From Chloroflexi bacterium GWB2_49_20 (GTDB lineage Bacteria > Chloroflexota > Anaerolineae > Anaerolineales > Villigracilaceae): DNA of 64,000 bases. Every line of letters begins with the position of its first letter. The first letter of the stretch is position 1. The notes below the pieces were generated by a model. The model did not search any database, was not told where the DNA came from, and saw only the letters and a list, made by a program, of their open reading frames with translations. Positions 43,138-51,391 of this stretch are shown here, piece by piece. A program made the position numbers and the translations under genes. The stretch is from the NCBI GenBank assembly GCA_001796335.1, contig MGMF01000025.1, forward strand, positions 1 through 64,000. The letters are read 5' to 3'.

Positions 43138-44004
43138 TCACTCTTCCTTCCTGGGGAACAGGTAAGGGAAAAAACGCTTGAAGACATTTTTGCTGGGAGT
43201 CTTTAGATCTGACCCATAAAAAGCAATTAAAATGTTTTCCAATCGTTCTGCATCCAACCGGCGGATCATTCGCCCGGAGTGGGCGATTGAAATCGCGCCG
43301 CTTTCTTCCGAAACCACCACGGCAATGGCATCACTGACTTCGGAAATGCCGAGAGCTGCCCGGTGACGCAAACCCATCTGGCGATCCGGGGAGTGTGTCA
43401 GGATACCGCTGGCTGAGAGAGGCAGGACGCAGGCGCCAGCCAACAGCCGGGTATCTATGATCACCGCTCCATCGTGCAGAGGCGTGTTGGGATAGAAAAC
43501 CTGTAAAAGCAGTTCGGGCGTGACCTTGGAATCCATTCGCACCCCGGTTCGGACATACTCATCCAGGTTATCCATGCGCTGCATAATAATGAGGGCTCCA
43601 TGCTGCCGGGCGGATAGGCGGGCTGCTGCGGCCACGATGGCCTGAATGGTTTGTGCCATTTCTGCAGCAGAGGTGCGTGGCCGGGATGGAAGAAATGTTC
43701 CGGCGCGCCCGATGCGTTCGAGTGCGCGGCGAATTTCAGGTGCAAATATGACCGGGATGGAAAACAATAAGGCTGGCAGGGCAGTGCTGACCAGGAAAGA
43801 AAAAGCTGGAAGGTTGACCAGGCTGGTCAACAGGGCGGTCAGCACGAATAACACGATCACACCGCGCAACAGTACCATGGCTTGGGTATCGCGCAACAGA
43901 TAGAGCAAACCATAGAAGATAAGAGTCACCAACAGAATATCGATGACACCCAGCCAGTTCAGGCGTTGGAAAATAAAAATCAGGTCGCTAAATAATTCAG
44001 GCAC
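43138..44004 (-). CDS. cdaA: Diadenylate cyclase CdaA
   Basis: This 288-residue membrane enzyme makes cyclic di-AMP from two ATP. Three N-terminal hydrophobic segments (about 1-80) are followed by the DAC domain with GALIIMQRMDNLDEYV, the nucleotide site LHDGAVIIDTRLL (DGA) and LGLRHRAALG (RHR). It ends with a basic tail. The start is GTG, with no strong ribosome site, and is 9 nt after the coaE stop, so the three genes coaE-cdaA-cdaR form a tight operon. Cyclic di-AMP regulates potassium and wall homeostasis. Confidence 0.94.
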   Translation of the reverse strand: MPELFSDLIFIFQRLNWLGVIDILLVTLIFYGLLYLLRDTQAMVLLRGVIVLFVLTALLTSLVNLPAFSFLVSTALPALLFSIPVIFAPEIRRALERIGRAGTFLPSRPRTSAAEMAQTIQAIVAAAARLSARQHGALIIMQRMDNLDEYVRTGVRMDSKVTPELLLQVFYPNTPLHDGAVIIDTRLLAGACVLPLSASGILTHSPDRQMGLRHRAALGISEVSDAIAVVVSEESGAISIAHSGRMIRRLDAERLENILIAFYGSDLKTPSKNVFKRFFPYLFPRKEE

Positions 44005-44013
44005 AGTATTTTT

Positions 44014-45150
44014 TTAGATCGGACGCAGTATGCGGTCCTGGCGCAACTGTTTGAAAAACAGGGTGGTGTTGGCTGGCATGGATTCATTGACAGCATCCTG
44101 CCAGGCCTGGATACTCAGAGACGTGGGATTACGACTCTCGTACCCAAGTTCTTTCCAGAAGGCTGCCTGCCTGGTGAGTGCAGGGGACAAAAATACAAGG
44201 GAAGCCTCACATTGCAGGTCTCGAGAAGCGCTTTCCACTTCGGCGATCAGCACTTTCAAAGCATGTGGCAGGGCAATATTCGCATCCACATAGATATCGG
44301 TAGTACGGGCAACCAGGTTTTCCACCTGCCAGGCAGCCAGGCCAACCAGTTTCTTTTCCAATTTGAGTAAAAGGAAGGCTTTTTCTCCAAAAGCCGCCAT
44401 CACACCTTCTGAAGTCTGGGGATTTACGCCGTTGCTCAATTGGGTGATCAGATTGGCAATGGCCTGTGAGTCCCCCGGACGGCCGCGTTGGACGGCAAGC
44501 TCACCGTGGGATGCTTTCCGGATCCGGGTCGGTGCGGTATCGGTGCTGGGTGGGATGACCTTCCTCCAGGCTGCCTTGACCTGCCGCCATGTGTCCTCAA
44601 AAGAGCCTAAGTTATGAATGACTACGCTGGCTTTGGCTACTTTTTCTGCCTGGGAAGGCTGCATGCGGATGCGTTTGAGCGCCTCGACATCAGACATGCC
44701 GCGCTTGCCCATCAGGCGCGCCAGTTGGGTTCTTTCGGGAGAAAATGTGGTCCAGATGGAGTCGCAAGATTTCACCAGATCAGTCTCCAGTAGTTTGATG
44801 GCTTCGATGACAATGGTTCGCTGGGGGGCGCGCTTCACGATCAGGTCAATAGCCTGGCTGACAAACGGGTGGATGATACCTTCCAGCAATACCAATGCTT
44901 CCGGGTCGCTGAAAACCAGCCGCCCCAATTTTTGACGGTTGATCTCGGAATTTTCATTCAGCATCCAGCCGCCAAAGGTGCTTAAAACCGGCAGGTATCC
45001 GGGAGCTCCTTTGGCGATCACACGATGAGCAAGTGCATCGGCATCAATCCCATATGCGCCTAAATGCTCCAGCATCTTCCTTACCACGCTCTTGCCTGTG
45101 GCAATGTTGCCGGTGAGACCGATGACAAATTTGTCAGACCACTTCCTCAC
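44014..45150 (-). CDS. coaE: Dephospho-CoA kinase fused to a GNAT domain
   Basis: Residues 1 to about 200 form dephospho-CoA kinase, which phosphorylates dephospho-CoA in the last step of CoA synthesis: P-loop GLTGNIATGKSVV, DADALAHRVI, IHPFVSQAIDLI and RIRMQPSQAEKVAKASVVI. From about 245 a second domain resembles a GNAT acetyltransferase (RPGDSQAIANLITQLS, KLVGLAAWQVENLV, ALTRQAAFWKELGYESR). The fusion gives 378 residues against about 200 for CoaE alone. GTG at 45150 is chosen because AAGGAG lies 5 nt upstream; an ATG 28 codons earlier lacks such a site. The GNAT motif A is weak, so catalytic activity is uncertain. Confidence 0.88.
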   Translation of the reverse strand: MRKWSDKFVIGLTGNIATGKSVVRKMLEHLGAYGIDADALAHRVIAKGAPGYLPVLSTFGGWMLNENSEINRQKLGRLVFSDPEALVLLEGIIHPFVSQAIDLIVKRAPQRTIVIEAIKLLETDLVKSCDSIWTTFSPERTQLARLMGKRGMSDVEALKRIRMQPSQAEKVAKASVVIHNLGSFEDTWRQVKAAWRKVIPPSTDTAPTRIRKASHGELAVQRGRPGDSQAIANLITQLSNGVNPQTSEGVMAAFGEKAFLLLKLEKKLVGLAAWQVENLVARTTDIYVDANIALPHALKVLIAEVESASRDLQCEASLVFLSPALTRQAAFWKELGYESRNPTSLSIQAWQDAVNESMPANTTLFFKQLRQDRILRPI

Positions 45151-45313
45151 TACATCTCCTTGTGAAATTCCTTGTTTTGCAGGATGAAATCCCGGCTTAA
45201 AAGGATGTAAGCCCATCAACCAGCGGGTTCTCATTCCATTTTAGCCTTTGAAAGCTGGATTGTCAAAGGAATTATCCAGAGATGCTCTCCCATTTGGACG
45301 TGGATTGGGACTG

Positions 45314-45349
45314 AAAGACCTGACAAGTTTTGGAACCTGTCAGGTCTTT
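45314..45349. repeat. 12-bp perfect inverted repeat AAAGACCTGACA
   Basis: AAAGACCTGACA and TGTCAGGTCTTT flank a 12-nt loop. It lies between the LysM gene and coaE (both minus strand). Sequences of this kind are scattered in many Chloroflexota-like genomes; its role as a terminator is possible but there is no T-tract. Confidence 0.6.
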
Positions 45350-45400
45350 GAATTATGGAAGGAATTGGGGATTTTCAGCCTTCGTGAAAATCCGGTCAGG

Positions 45401-46129
45401 TCAGGGTGTTGCCGTTGCCGTGGGTGTTGCCGTTGCCGCGGGTGTGCCGGTTTTGGTGGGAACGGGGGTTATCAAGTTCACCGGAACGATCAGCATCTGC
45501 CCGGGGTAGATCAAGGAAGTTTCATCTTCAAGAGCGTCGGGGTTGGCTTTGATGATCTCCGCAATGGTGCTGAGGAATTTATCGGCAATGGTGCCCAGGC
45601 TGTCACCAGGCTGCACGTAGTAGGTGATCTTGGTACCTCGCGGCGCATCCACCGGCCAGGGGGTCAGGGTGGGCATGGGCCAGCCGGGTGGCGGCACCAG
45701 GATCTCCTGACCGGTATAGATGGTCTGGGTGACCGGATCAATGCCCGGGTTGAGCAGGAGAATTTGAATGACACCACTCTCCCCCAGGTTGAATTTCTCG
45801 GCAATTGTGGACAGATAATCGCCATCCAGAACAATGTAATAAAAAGGTGCGCTCGGTGTGGGCGTGTTGGTCAGGGTCGGTGTGGATGTGACCGTGGGTG
45901 TTTTGGTGGGCGGTAATGTGTTGGTGGGGGAAGGTGTGATGGTGGGCGTGGGTGTCTTGGTGGCGAATAGGGAGAAGGAACCATCCCCGTCTTTTAATGA
46001 TAATACCAGGATGATAATGCCGCCTATGACGAGTACAGCCGCCAAACCCCAGATGATGATTGGCAGAGAACGACTGCGCCGTTTACGGTACGAGTCAATC
46101 GTGGATTTAATTGGAGGATTTTCATTCAT
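45401..46129 (-). CDS. Membrane-anchored protein with two LysM domains
   Basis: This 242-residue protein has a basic N-terminus and one membrane helix (LPIIIWGLAAVLVIGGIIILVLSL, about 25-48), then a Thr/Pro-rich linker and two LysM domains: YIVLDGDYLSTIAEKFNLGE and YYVQPGDSLGTIADKFLST. LysM binds N-acetylglucosamine polymers such as peptidoglycan. The C-terminus is again Thr/Pro-rich (TPTATATP). The start MNENPPIKS is one of two nearby ATGs without a clear ribosome site. Confidence 0.85.
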   Translation of the reverse strand: MNENPPIKSTIDSYRKRRSRSLPIIIWGLAAVLVIGGIIILVLSLKDGDGSFSLFATKTPTPTITPSPTNTLPPTKTPTVTSTPTLTNTPTPSAPFYYIVLDGDYLSTIAEKFNLGESGVIQILLLNPGIDPVTQTIYTGQEILVPPPGWPMPTLTPWPVDAPRGTKITYYVQPGDSLGTIADKFLSTIAEIIKANPDALEDETSLIYPGQMLIVPVNLITPVPTKTGTPAATATPTATATP

Positions 46130-46291
46130 TTTTTGTCCATTCAAGTTGCTTGCAATAATTAAATTTCAGTGTCGGGAGGTACCCCATACACCAGTCATAA
46201 TTATTCTACCTGAGATTCCGGCTTTAAGCGAGTGTTTGAAAATTGGACAAAATGGCCATCTCAGGATCATTTTGGCGGAGTGCTGCAACGA

Positions 46292-49207
46292 TCATCCTTT
46301 ATGAGGCTGTAAATGGCGGAGCAAATATTGTCCGGTATATGAATCTTCCATAGAGCAGATCTGCTCGGGGGTGCCTTCGGCGATGACCTGCCCGCCGCGG
46401 TCCCCGCCCTCCGGGCCGAGATCGATGATCCAGTCTGCCACCTTGATGATGTCGGGATTGTGTTCGATGATCAGGATGGAGTTGCCAGCTTCCACCAGGT
46501 GCTGCAGCACTTCGATCAATTTGTGTACATCGGCAGCATGCAAACCAACCGAAGGTTCGTCCAGTACATATAAGGTGCGGCCGGTGGCACGCCGGGAAAG
46601 TTCGCGCGCCAGCTTGACGCGCTGGGCCTCACCGCCGGAGAGCGTGGTGGCAGGCTGGCCGATGCGGATATATCCGAGCCCAACCTCCTGCAGAGTCTTC
46701 AGCTTGTTGTGCATGGAGGGGAAGGCGGAGAAAAGCTGCATGCCTTTTTCAACCGTCAGGTCAAGCACATCCGCTACCGAGTGACCCTTAAAATGGACCT
46801 GCAGGGTTTCGTGGTTGAAGCGCGTGCCGTGGCAGATATCACACGGGACGTAGATATCCGGCAGGAACTGCATCTCGATGCGCAGTTGCCCCTGTCCCTG
46901 GCAGGCCTCACAGCGTCCGCCGTGTACATTAAATGAAAAACGTCCAGGCTTGTAGCCGCGCACCTTGCTTTCGGGCAACTCGGCAAACAGCTTGCGGATC
47001 TCGTCAAAAAGCCCGGTGTAGGTACCTGGATTGGAGCGGGGCGTTCGACCGATGGGGGATTGGTCGATGTTGATGATCTTGTCAATATGCTCCAGCCCGT
47101 CGATGCGATCATGTTCCCCCGGGTAGGTATGAGCGCCATGCAGGGTGTGTGCCAGGGTCTGGTAGAGCACATCCACCATCAGCGTGGATTTTCCCGACCC
47201 GGAAACGCCGGTGATGCAAACCAGCTTGCCCAATGGAATGTCGACCGTGATGTTTTTCAGGTTGTTGGCGCGTGCCCCTACAACGGTGAGGTGTTTTCCG
47301 TTACCCAGGCGCCTTTTTTTGGGAACCGGCACACTCTTGCGGCCGGAAAGGTAGGCACCTGTCAGCGATTTGGGGTGAACCAGGATATCAGCCGGAGTGC
47401 CTTCAGCAATGATGCGTCCGCCGTGTTCACCCGCGCCTGGACCCAGGTCGATGACCCAATCGGCAGCCAGGATGGTCTCGTCGTCATGCTCAACCACCAT
47501 GACAGTGTTGCCCAGGTCACGCAAGCCCTTCAGGGTATCCAGCAGGCGCTGGTTGTCGCGCGGGTGTAAACCGATGGAAGGTTCATCCAGGACGTATAAT
47601 ACGCCCACCAGGCGGGAACCCACCTGGGTGGCCAGGCGGATGCGCTGGGCTTCACCACCCGAAAGACTGCCGGCGGAACGATTGAGGGTCAGATAATCCA
47701 ACCCGACATTGACCAGGAAGCCCAGGCGGGCATGGATCTCCTTGAGGATACGTTCGGAGATGGCCTGCTGGCGTTTACTGAAGGGAGTTTTATCCCCGGC
47801 CAGCTTATCAATCCATTCCAGGGTTTGCAGAACAGGCCATCCGGTAACGTGCACGATGTTGGTTTCGTCCACAGTGACAGCCAGGGCTTCAGGGCGCAGG
47901 CGCAGACCGCGGCAGGTGGGGCAGGGGCGGTCGGTCATGTACTCCATGATGCGGTTGCGCATGTAATCCGAGTTGGTATCACGGAAACGACGCAGCATAT
48001 TGGGAATGACTCCCTCAAAGGTGCGGTTGAAGGTGTATTCGCGCCCTTTGGGGTTTTTATAGGTCATTTCGATCTCTTTGCCCTGGGTGCCGTTCAGGAT
48101 GATTTGCAGCTTCTCAGGGGGGATACTGCTGACCGGGGTGTCCAGGTCGATCTTGAAGTGTTTGGCCGCGCCTTCCAGGCTTTGCCAGTACCAGCCGCCC
48201 TCTTCACGTGGGCCGCTCCATTCAGACAGGACGATGGCACCTTCATTGAGGGACATATCGGGATCGGGCATCAACCGCTCGGGGTCGATCTCGAGTTTGC
48301 TGCCCAGACCCTGGCAATCCGGACAGGCACCGTGGGGTGTATTAAATGAAAAAGTACGCGGCTCGATCTCCGGGATGCTGATGTTGTGTTCCGGGCAGGC
48401 CAGGTGTTCGGAGTAGCGATATTCCAGGTTTTCGTTTTCTGCGCCCGGGTTTTCGGCAGAACCCGCCAGGGTCTGGATGGTAAGATAACCATCCCCAAAC
48501 TTTAGGGCGGTCTCAACCGAGTCAGTCAGGCGGGTGCGCGCAGCCTTGGCTTCGCTTTCGTCCTGCGGACGCGCAATGACCAGACGGTCGACCACAGCTT
48601 CAATGGTATGGATCTTATAACGGTCCAGGTTGATCTCTTCGTCCAGGCCGTAGACCTGACCATCGACGCGCGTGCGCACGAAACCGGCCTTGCGGATCTC
48701 TTCAAAGACAGCCTGGTAGGTACCCTTGCGGCCGCGCACCAGCGGAGCCAGCACCAGGATGCGGCTGCCTTCCGGCATGGCCTCGATGGCTTCCACGATC
48801 TCCTGGGCAGATTGCTTGACCACTTCGCGACCGCATATGGGGCAGTGCGGGATGCCGACCCGCGCGAACAAAAGGCGCAGGTAGTCATACACTTCGGTGA
48901 CAGTCCCAACGGTGGAGCGCGGGTTGTGTGAGGTGCCTTTCTGGTCGATGGAAACTGCCGGGGACAGGCCTTCGATGGTATCCACGTCCGGTTTTTCCAT
49001 TTGCCCGAGGAACTGGCGGGCATAGGCCGAGAGTGATTCGACATAACGGCGCTGACCCTCGGCAAAAATGGTATCGAAGGCCAGGGAGGATTTGCCCGAG
49101 CCGGACAGACCGGTGATGACCACCAGTTTGTTGCGCGGGATCTCCACTGTGATATTTTTTAGGTTGTGGGCACGGGCGCCCACCACACGGATGACATCAG
49201 GGGACAT
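46292..49207 (-). CDS. uvrA: Excinuclease ABC subunit A
   Basis: This 971-residue damage-recognition ATPase of nucleotide excision repair has two ABC modules. Walker A motifs are [10 protein letters not shown] and [10 protein letters not shown], signatures [12 protein letters not shown] and [12 protein letters not shown], and Walker B segments [13 protein letters not shown] and [13 protein letters not shown]. Zinc motifs are CPICGREV, the first-module CPDCQGLG and the C-terminal [14 protein letters not shown]. Length and order are standard. The ribosome site is weak. No LexA-like box was recognised upstream. It is monocistronic. Confidence 0.97.
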   Translation of the reverse strand: MSPDVIRVVGARAHNLKNITVEIPRNKLVVITGLSGSGKSSLAFDTIFAEGQRRYVESLSAYARQFLGQMEKPDVDTIEGLSPAVSIDQKGTSHNPRSTVGTVTEVYDYLRLLFARVGIPHCPICGREVVKQSAQEIVEAIEAMPEGSRILVLAPLVRGRKGTYQAVFEEIRKAGFVRTRVDGQVYGLDEEINLDRYKIHTIEAVVDRLVIARPQDESEAKAARTRLTDSVETALKFGDGYLTIQTLAGSAENPGAENENLEYRYSEHLACPEHNISIPEIEPRTFSFNTPHGACPDCQGLGSKLEIDPERLMPDPDMSLNEGAIVLSEWSGPREEGGWYWQSLEGAAKHFKIDLDTPVSSIPPEKLQIILNGTQGKEIEMTYKNPKGREYTFNRTFEGVIPNMLRRFRDTNSDYMRNRIMEYMTDRPCPTCRGLRLRPEALAVTVDETNIVHVTGWPVLQTLEWIDKLAGDKTPFSKRQQAISERILKEIHARLGFLVNVGLDYLTLNRSAGSLSGGEAQRIRLATQVGSRLVGVLYVLDEPSIGLHPRDNQRLLDTLKGLRDLGNTVMVVEHDDETILAADWVIDLGPGAGEHGGRIIAEGTPADILVHPKSLTGAYLSGRKSVPVPKKRRLGNGKHLTVVGARANNLKNITVDIPLGKLVCITGVSGSGKSTLMVDVLYQTLAHTLHGAHTYPGEHDRIDGLEHIDKIINIDQSPIGRTPRSNPGTYTGLFDEIRKLFAELPESKVRGYKPGRFSFNVHGGRCEACQGQGQLRIEMQFLPDIYVPCDICHGTRFNHETLQVHFKGHSVADVLDLTVEKGMQLFSAFPSMHNKLKTLQEVGLGYIRIGQPATTLSGGEAQRVKLARELSRRATGRTLYVLDEPSVGLHAADVHKLIEVLQHLVEAGNSILIIEHNPDIIKVADWIIDLGPEGGDRGGQVIAEGTPEQICSMEDSYTGQYLLRHLQPHKG

Positions 49208-49430
49208 TTGCTTCGCTTTCAGATTGAAATGGATATTCTGTTCAACGCTTTTAGAAGATGGCGCGAAAGATAATTATACCAGCGGAGTCAAATGATCGTT
49301 GCCGGTTTGTGGTTGACGGTCGATAATAGACAATACGGTATGGCTCCCTCGTAACATCACTCTCACCAGACTTATTTTAGAACAAATAATCTAATAATAC
49401 AAGAGGCAATTTTCTCTATTCCAAGAAAAG

Positions 49431-49463
49431 AAACTTCCGAAGTTTTAAAAACTTCGGAAGTTT
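49431..49463. repeat. Dispersed hairpin repeat, family 2 (short copy)
   Basis: AAACTTCCGAAGTTTT and its reverse complement AAAACTTCGGAAGTTT overlap nearly end to end, giving a 33-nt palindrome. The same CCGAAG / CTTCGG ends occur at 22685-22731 and 57118-57178. Confidence 0.55.
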
Positions 49464-49664
49464 GAGGTTGGTTTGAGCCTCGTAATACCCATGAACGTTA
49501 ATTTGCGACTATTAAGAACTCTGTGACCTTGCATTGGACGGTCACAGATTGCATATTACCCCTGGATCATGTCTGGTAATTCCTGCTTGACAGACCCCGC
49601 CGGCCTTTGCATCCAGGTGTCAGGGGCAAGGAATAGTGTGGGAAAATATGGATAAAAAGTTCGC

Positions 49665-49693
49665 TTGACCTTTTAGAAAGGTTGTGCTAGTAT
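49665..49693 (+). promoter_or_regulatory. Sigma-70-type promoter of the LysM lipoprotein gene
   Basis: TTGACC (49665-49670) and TAGTAT (49688-49693) are separated by exactly 17 nt, about 50 nt before the ATG at 49745, leaving a short leader with GAGGAGGT. Confidence 0.7.
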
Positions 49694-49744
49694 CGAATTA
49701 CGAGAGAATTATCCCCTCATTTCAGAGGGTTGAGGAGGTAGAGA

Positions 49745-50422
49745 ATGTCAAAGAAAACAGTTATTTACGCCGTGTTCATACTAATACTAGCCCTGGGGCT
49801 TTCAGCCTGCGAGAGGTCTGCAACCACGGATCCATTGGCAACGCCGACCGTCAGCCAGGAAGTGGTGGCAACCAGCGATGATCCCATGGAGATGTTGCGC
49901 GCATTTGCCACACAAACAGCCATAGCAATGAGCGGCACCGCTCAACCAAGTGGCGGCAAAACCACCACGCCTGTCGTTGGGACACCTTTACCAGTTGGTA
50001 CCGTAAACGCTACCCCCGTCCCCAACACACCTGTCTTCCAAACCCCAACATCCGCCCCCAACACAGCCGTACCACCCTCAAATACCAAACCTGCCACCTA
50101 TACATTGCAGGAAGGCGAATTTCCTTATTGCATCGCCCGCCGTTTCAATGTGAACCCGGCTGAATTATTAAATCTCAATGGGCTGGGCGCCGGTGGGCAA
50201 TATGTACCCGGTTTGGTTCTGAAGATCCCGCAGAACGGTGATCCATTCCCGCCTCCACGCGCAGTTCTTCCACGCCCGGCAAAATATTTAGTTGTCGCAA
50301 ATGACACCATCTATGGGATTGCCTGCAAATATGGCGACATTGATCCCATCACCATCGCAGCTGCCAATAACATAGTGGCACCCTACACGCTGAAAACCGG
50401 GAAGACCATCACCATACCGTAA
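49745..50422 (+). CDS. Lipoprotein with two LysM domains
   Basis: This 225-residue protein has a lipoprotein signal (YAVFILILALGLSAC) and is anchored by the Cys at about position 21. A Thr/Pro/Val-rich stretch (about 60-115) links to two LysM domains, YTLQEGEFPYCIARRFNV and YLVVANDTIYGIACKYGDID, each with one Cys that could form a disulfide. It likely binds peptidoglycan or another polymer at the surface. The ribosome site GAGGAGGT is strong, and a promoter lies directly upstream. Confidence 0.9.
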   Translation: MSKKTVIYAVFILILALGLSACERSATTDPLATPTVSQEVVATSDDPMEMLRAFATQTAIAMSGTAQPSGGKTTTPVVGTPLPVGTVNATPVPNTPVFQTPTSAPNTAVPPSNTKPATYTLQEGEFPYCIARRFNVNPAELLNLNGLGAGGQYVPGLVLKIPQNGDPFPPPRAVLPRPAKYLVVANDTIYGIACKYGDIDPITIAAANNIVAPYTLKTGKTITIP

Positions 50423-50501
50423 CCCCCCTGATCAATAAACAACACCCGGGCAGGAATGAACCTCTGTTTGGGTGTGAATTGTGAGTAAAGAGCACAGGGA
50501 T

Positions 50502-50542
50502 TGGGGCGTTGCAAGGACATTTTGTCTCCTTGCGACGCCCCA
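50502..50542 (+). terminator. Hairpin between LysM and Nudix genes
   Basis: TGGGGCGTTGCAAGGACA pairs with TGTCTCCTTGCGACGCCCCA with a bulge and one mismatch. CATCCTT follows instead of a T-tract. It could be a terminator or leader hairpin, as the Nudix ATG lies only 23 nt further. Confidence 0.5.
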
Positions 50543-50564
50543 TCCTTAATTCATGGAGACAGGC

Positions 50565-51110
50565 ATGTCATTTGAATTGATCGAATCTGAAATCGTATAT
50601 CCAGGCCGGGCTTTCACCATCCGCCGTGACCAGGTGCGCCTTCCGGATGGGCGCACTACCAAATTTGATATTGTAGAGCACCACGGCTCGGTGGTTCTGA
50701 TCCCAATTGATAATGAAGGCAACCTGCTATTCGTACGCCAATACCGGCATGCTGCCAGATTGGATATGCTGGAACTTCCGGCTGGAACCCTGGATGAGGC
50801 CGAGCTTCCCCAGGTGTGTGCCTCGCGTGAGCTGCGCGAAGAAACCGGGCAGGCTGCACGCCAGCTTGAAACCCTGGGTGGATTTTACCTGGCACCGGGT
50901 TACTCAACCGAATACATGCATGTCTACCTGGCGACAGATCTATATCATTCTCCGCTTGAAGCGGATGCAGATGAATTCCTGCAGGTGCAGCCTGTTCCAC
51001 TGGCAGAGGCCATGCAGATGGCAGAGCAAGGCAGGCTCCCGGATTCGAAATCTCTGGCCGCTCTGTGGCTGGCGCGTTCGCGCCTGGAACAGTACCTGAA
51101 ACTTGGGTGA
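50565..51110 (+). CDS. Nudix hydrolase, ADP-ribose pyrophosphatase-like
   Basis: This 181-residue protein has the Nudix box, starting at the Gly of LPAGTLDEAELPQVCASREL and continuing into REETGQA, with a downstream Pro-type motif YLAPGYSTEYMHVYLA typical of ADP-ribose pyrophosphatases (NudF type). It would hydrolyse ADP-ribose to AMP and ribose 5-phosphate. ATG 50565 is chosen because GGAG (inside an upstream ATG GAG) is 6-7 nt before it. Confidence 0.9.
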   Translation: MSFELIESEIVYPGRAFTIRRDQVRLPDGRTTKFDIVEHHGSVVLIPIDNEGNLLFVRQYRHAARLDMLELPAGTLDEAELPQVCASRELREETGQAARQLETLGGFYLAPGYSTEYMHVYLATDLYHSPLEADADEFLQVQPVPLAEAMQMAEQGRLPDSKSLAALWLARSRLEQYLKLG

Positions 51111-51123
51111 CTTCTCAAATTAG

Positions 51124-51170
51124 TTGAGGGTGGGGGCACACCCCAACCCACCCACTTTCTACAGAATTAT
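51124..51170 (+). repeat. Dispersed hairpin repeat, family 1 (copy C)
   Basis: TGGGGGCACACCCCA pairs around a short loop, followed by CCCACTTTCTACAGAATTATT. A short related hairpin, GGGGCACACCCC, lies at about 51318-51329. Both are in the 281-nt gap before nifJ, which contains no gene. Confidence 0.5.
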
Positions 51171-51200
51171 TGAAAAAATACCCACCCAGATTATGACAAG

Positions 51201-51228
51201 TTGCCATTTTATAGGTGTGTTATATAAC
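51201..51228 (+). promoter_or_regulatory. Possible promoter for nifJ
   Basis: TTGCCA (51201-51206) and TATAAC (51223-51228) are separated by 16 nt. The start of nifJ lies 164 nt further, leaving a long leader. Confidence 0.4.
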
Positions 51229-51391
51229 TATACCGCCCGGCAAGGCGGGAATACACTTACAATTGGTTCATTCTAAATAAATATATAAAAGTAACTTCTT
51301 AAAAATCAGGGAAGCATGGGGCACACCCCTAGTTTATAAAGCAGATGCACACAGAGGCTTCTCTGTATTTTGGTTCAGACAAGGAGCAATA

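Larger units (their letters stand above)
49208..49744. other. Large divergent intergenic region uvrA / lysM
   Basis: This 537-nt gap holds a palindrome at 49431-49463 (family 2), an 8-bp hairpin CTGTGACC (49521-49528) / GGTCACAG (49540-49547), and a strong promoter at 49665-49693 for the LysM lipoprotein. No coding sequence was recognised. Confidence 0.6.

Noticed and set aside
45420-45465. Short tandem repeats such as CCGTTGCCG in the LysM gene region, possible CRISPR or VNTR
   Set aside because: They encode the Thr/Ala/Pro-rich tail of the LysM protein in frame; there are no spacers or direct repeats of CRISPR size.
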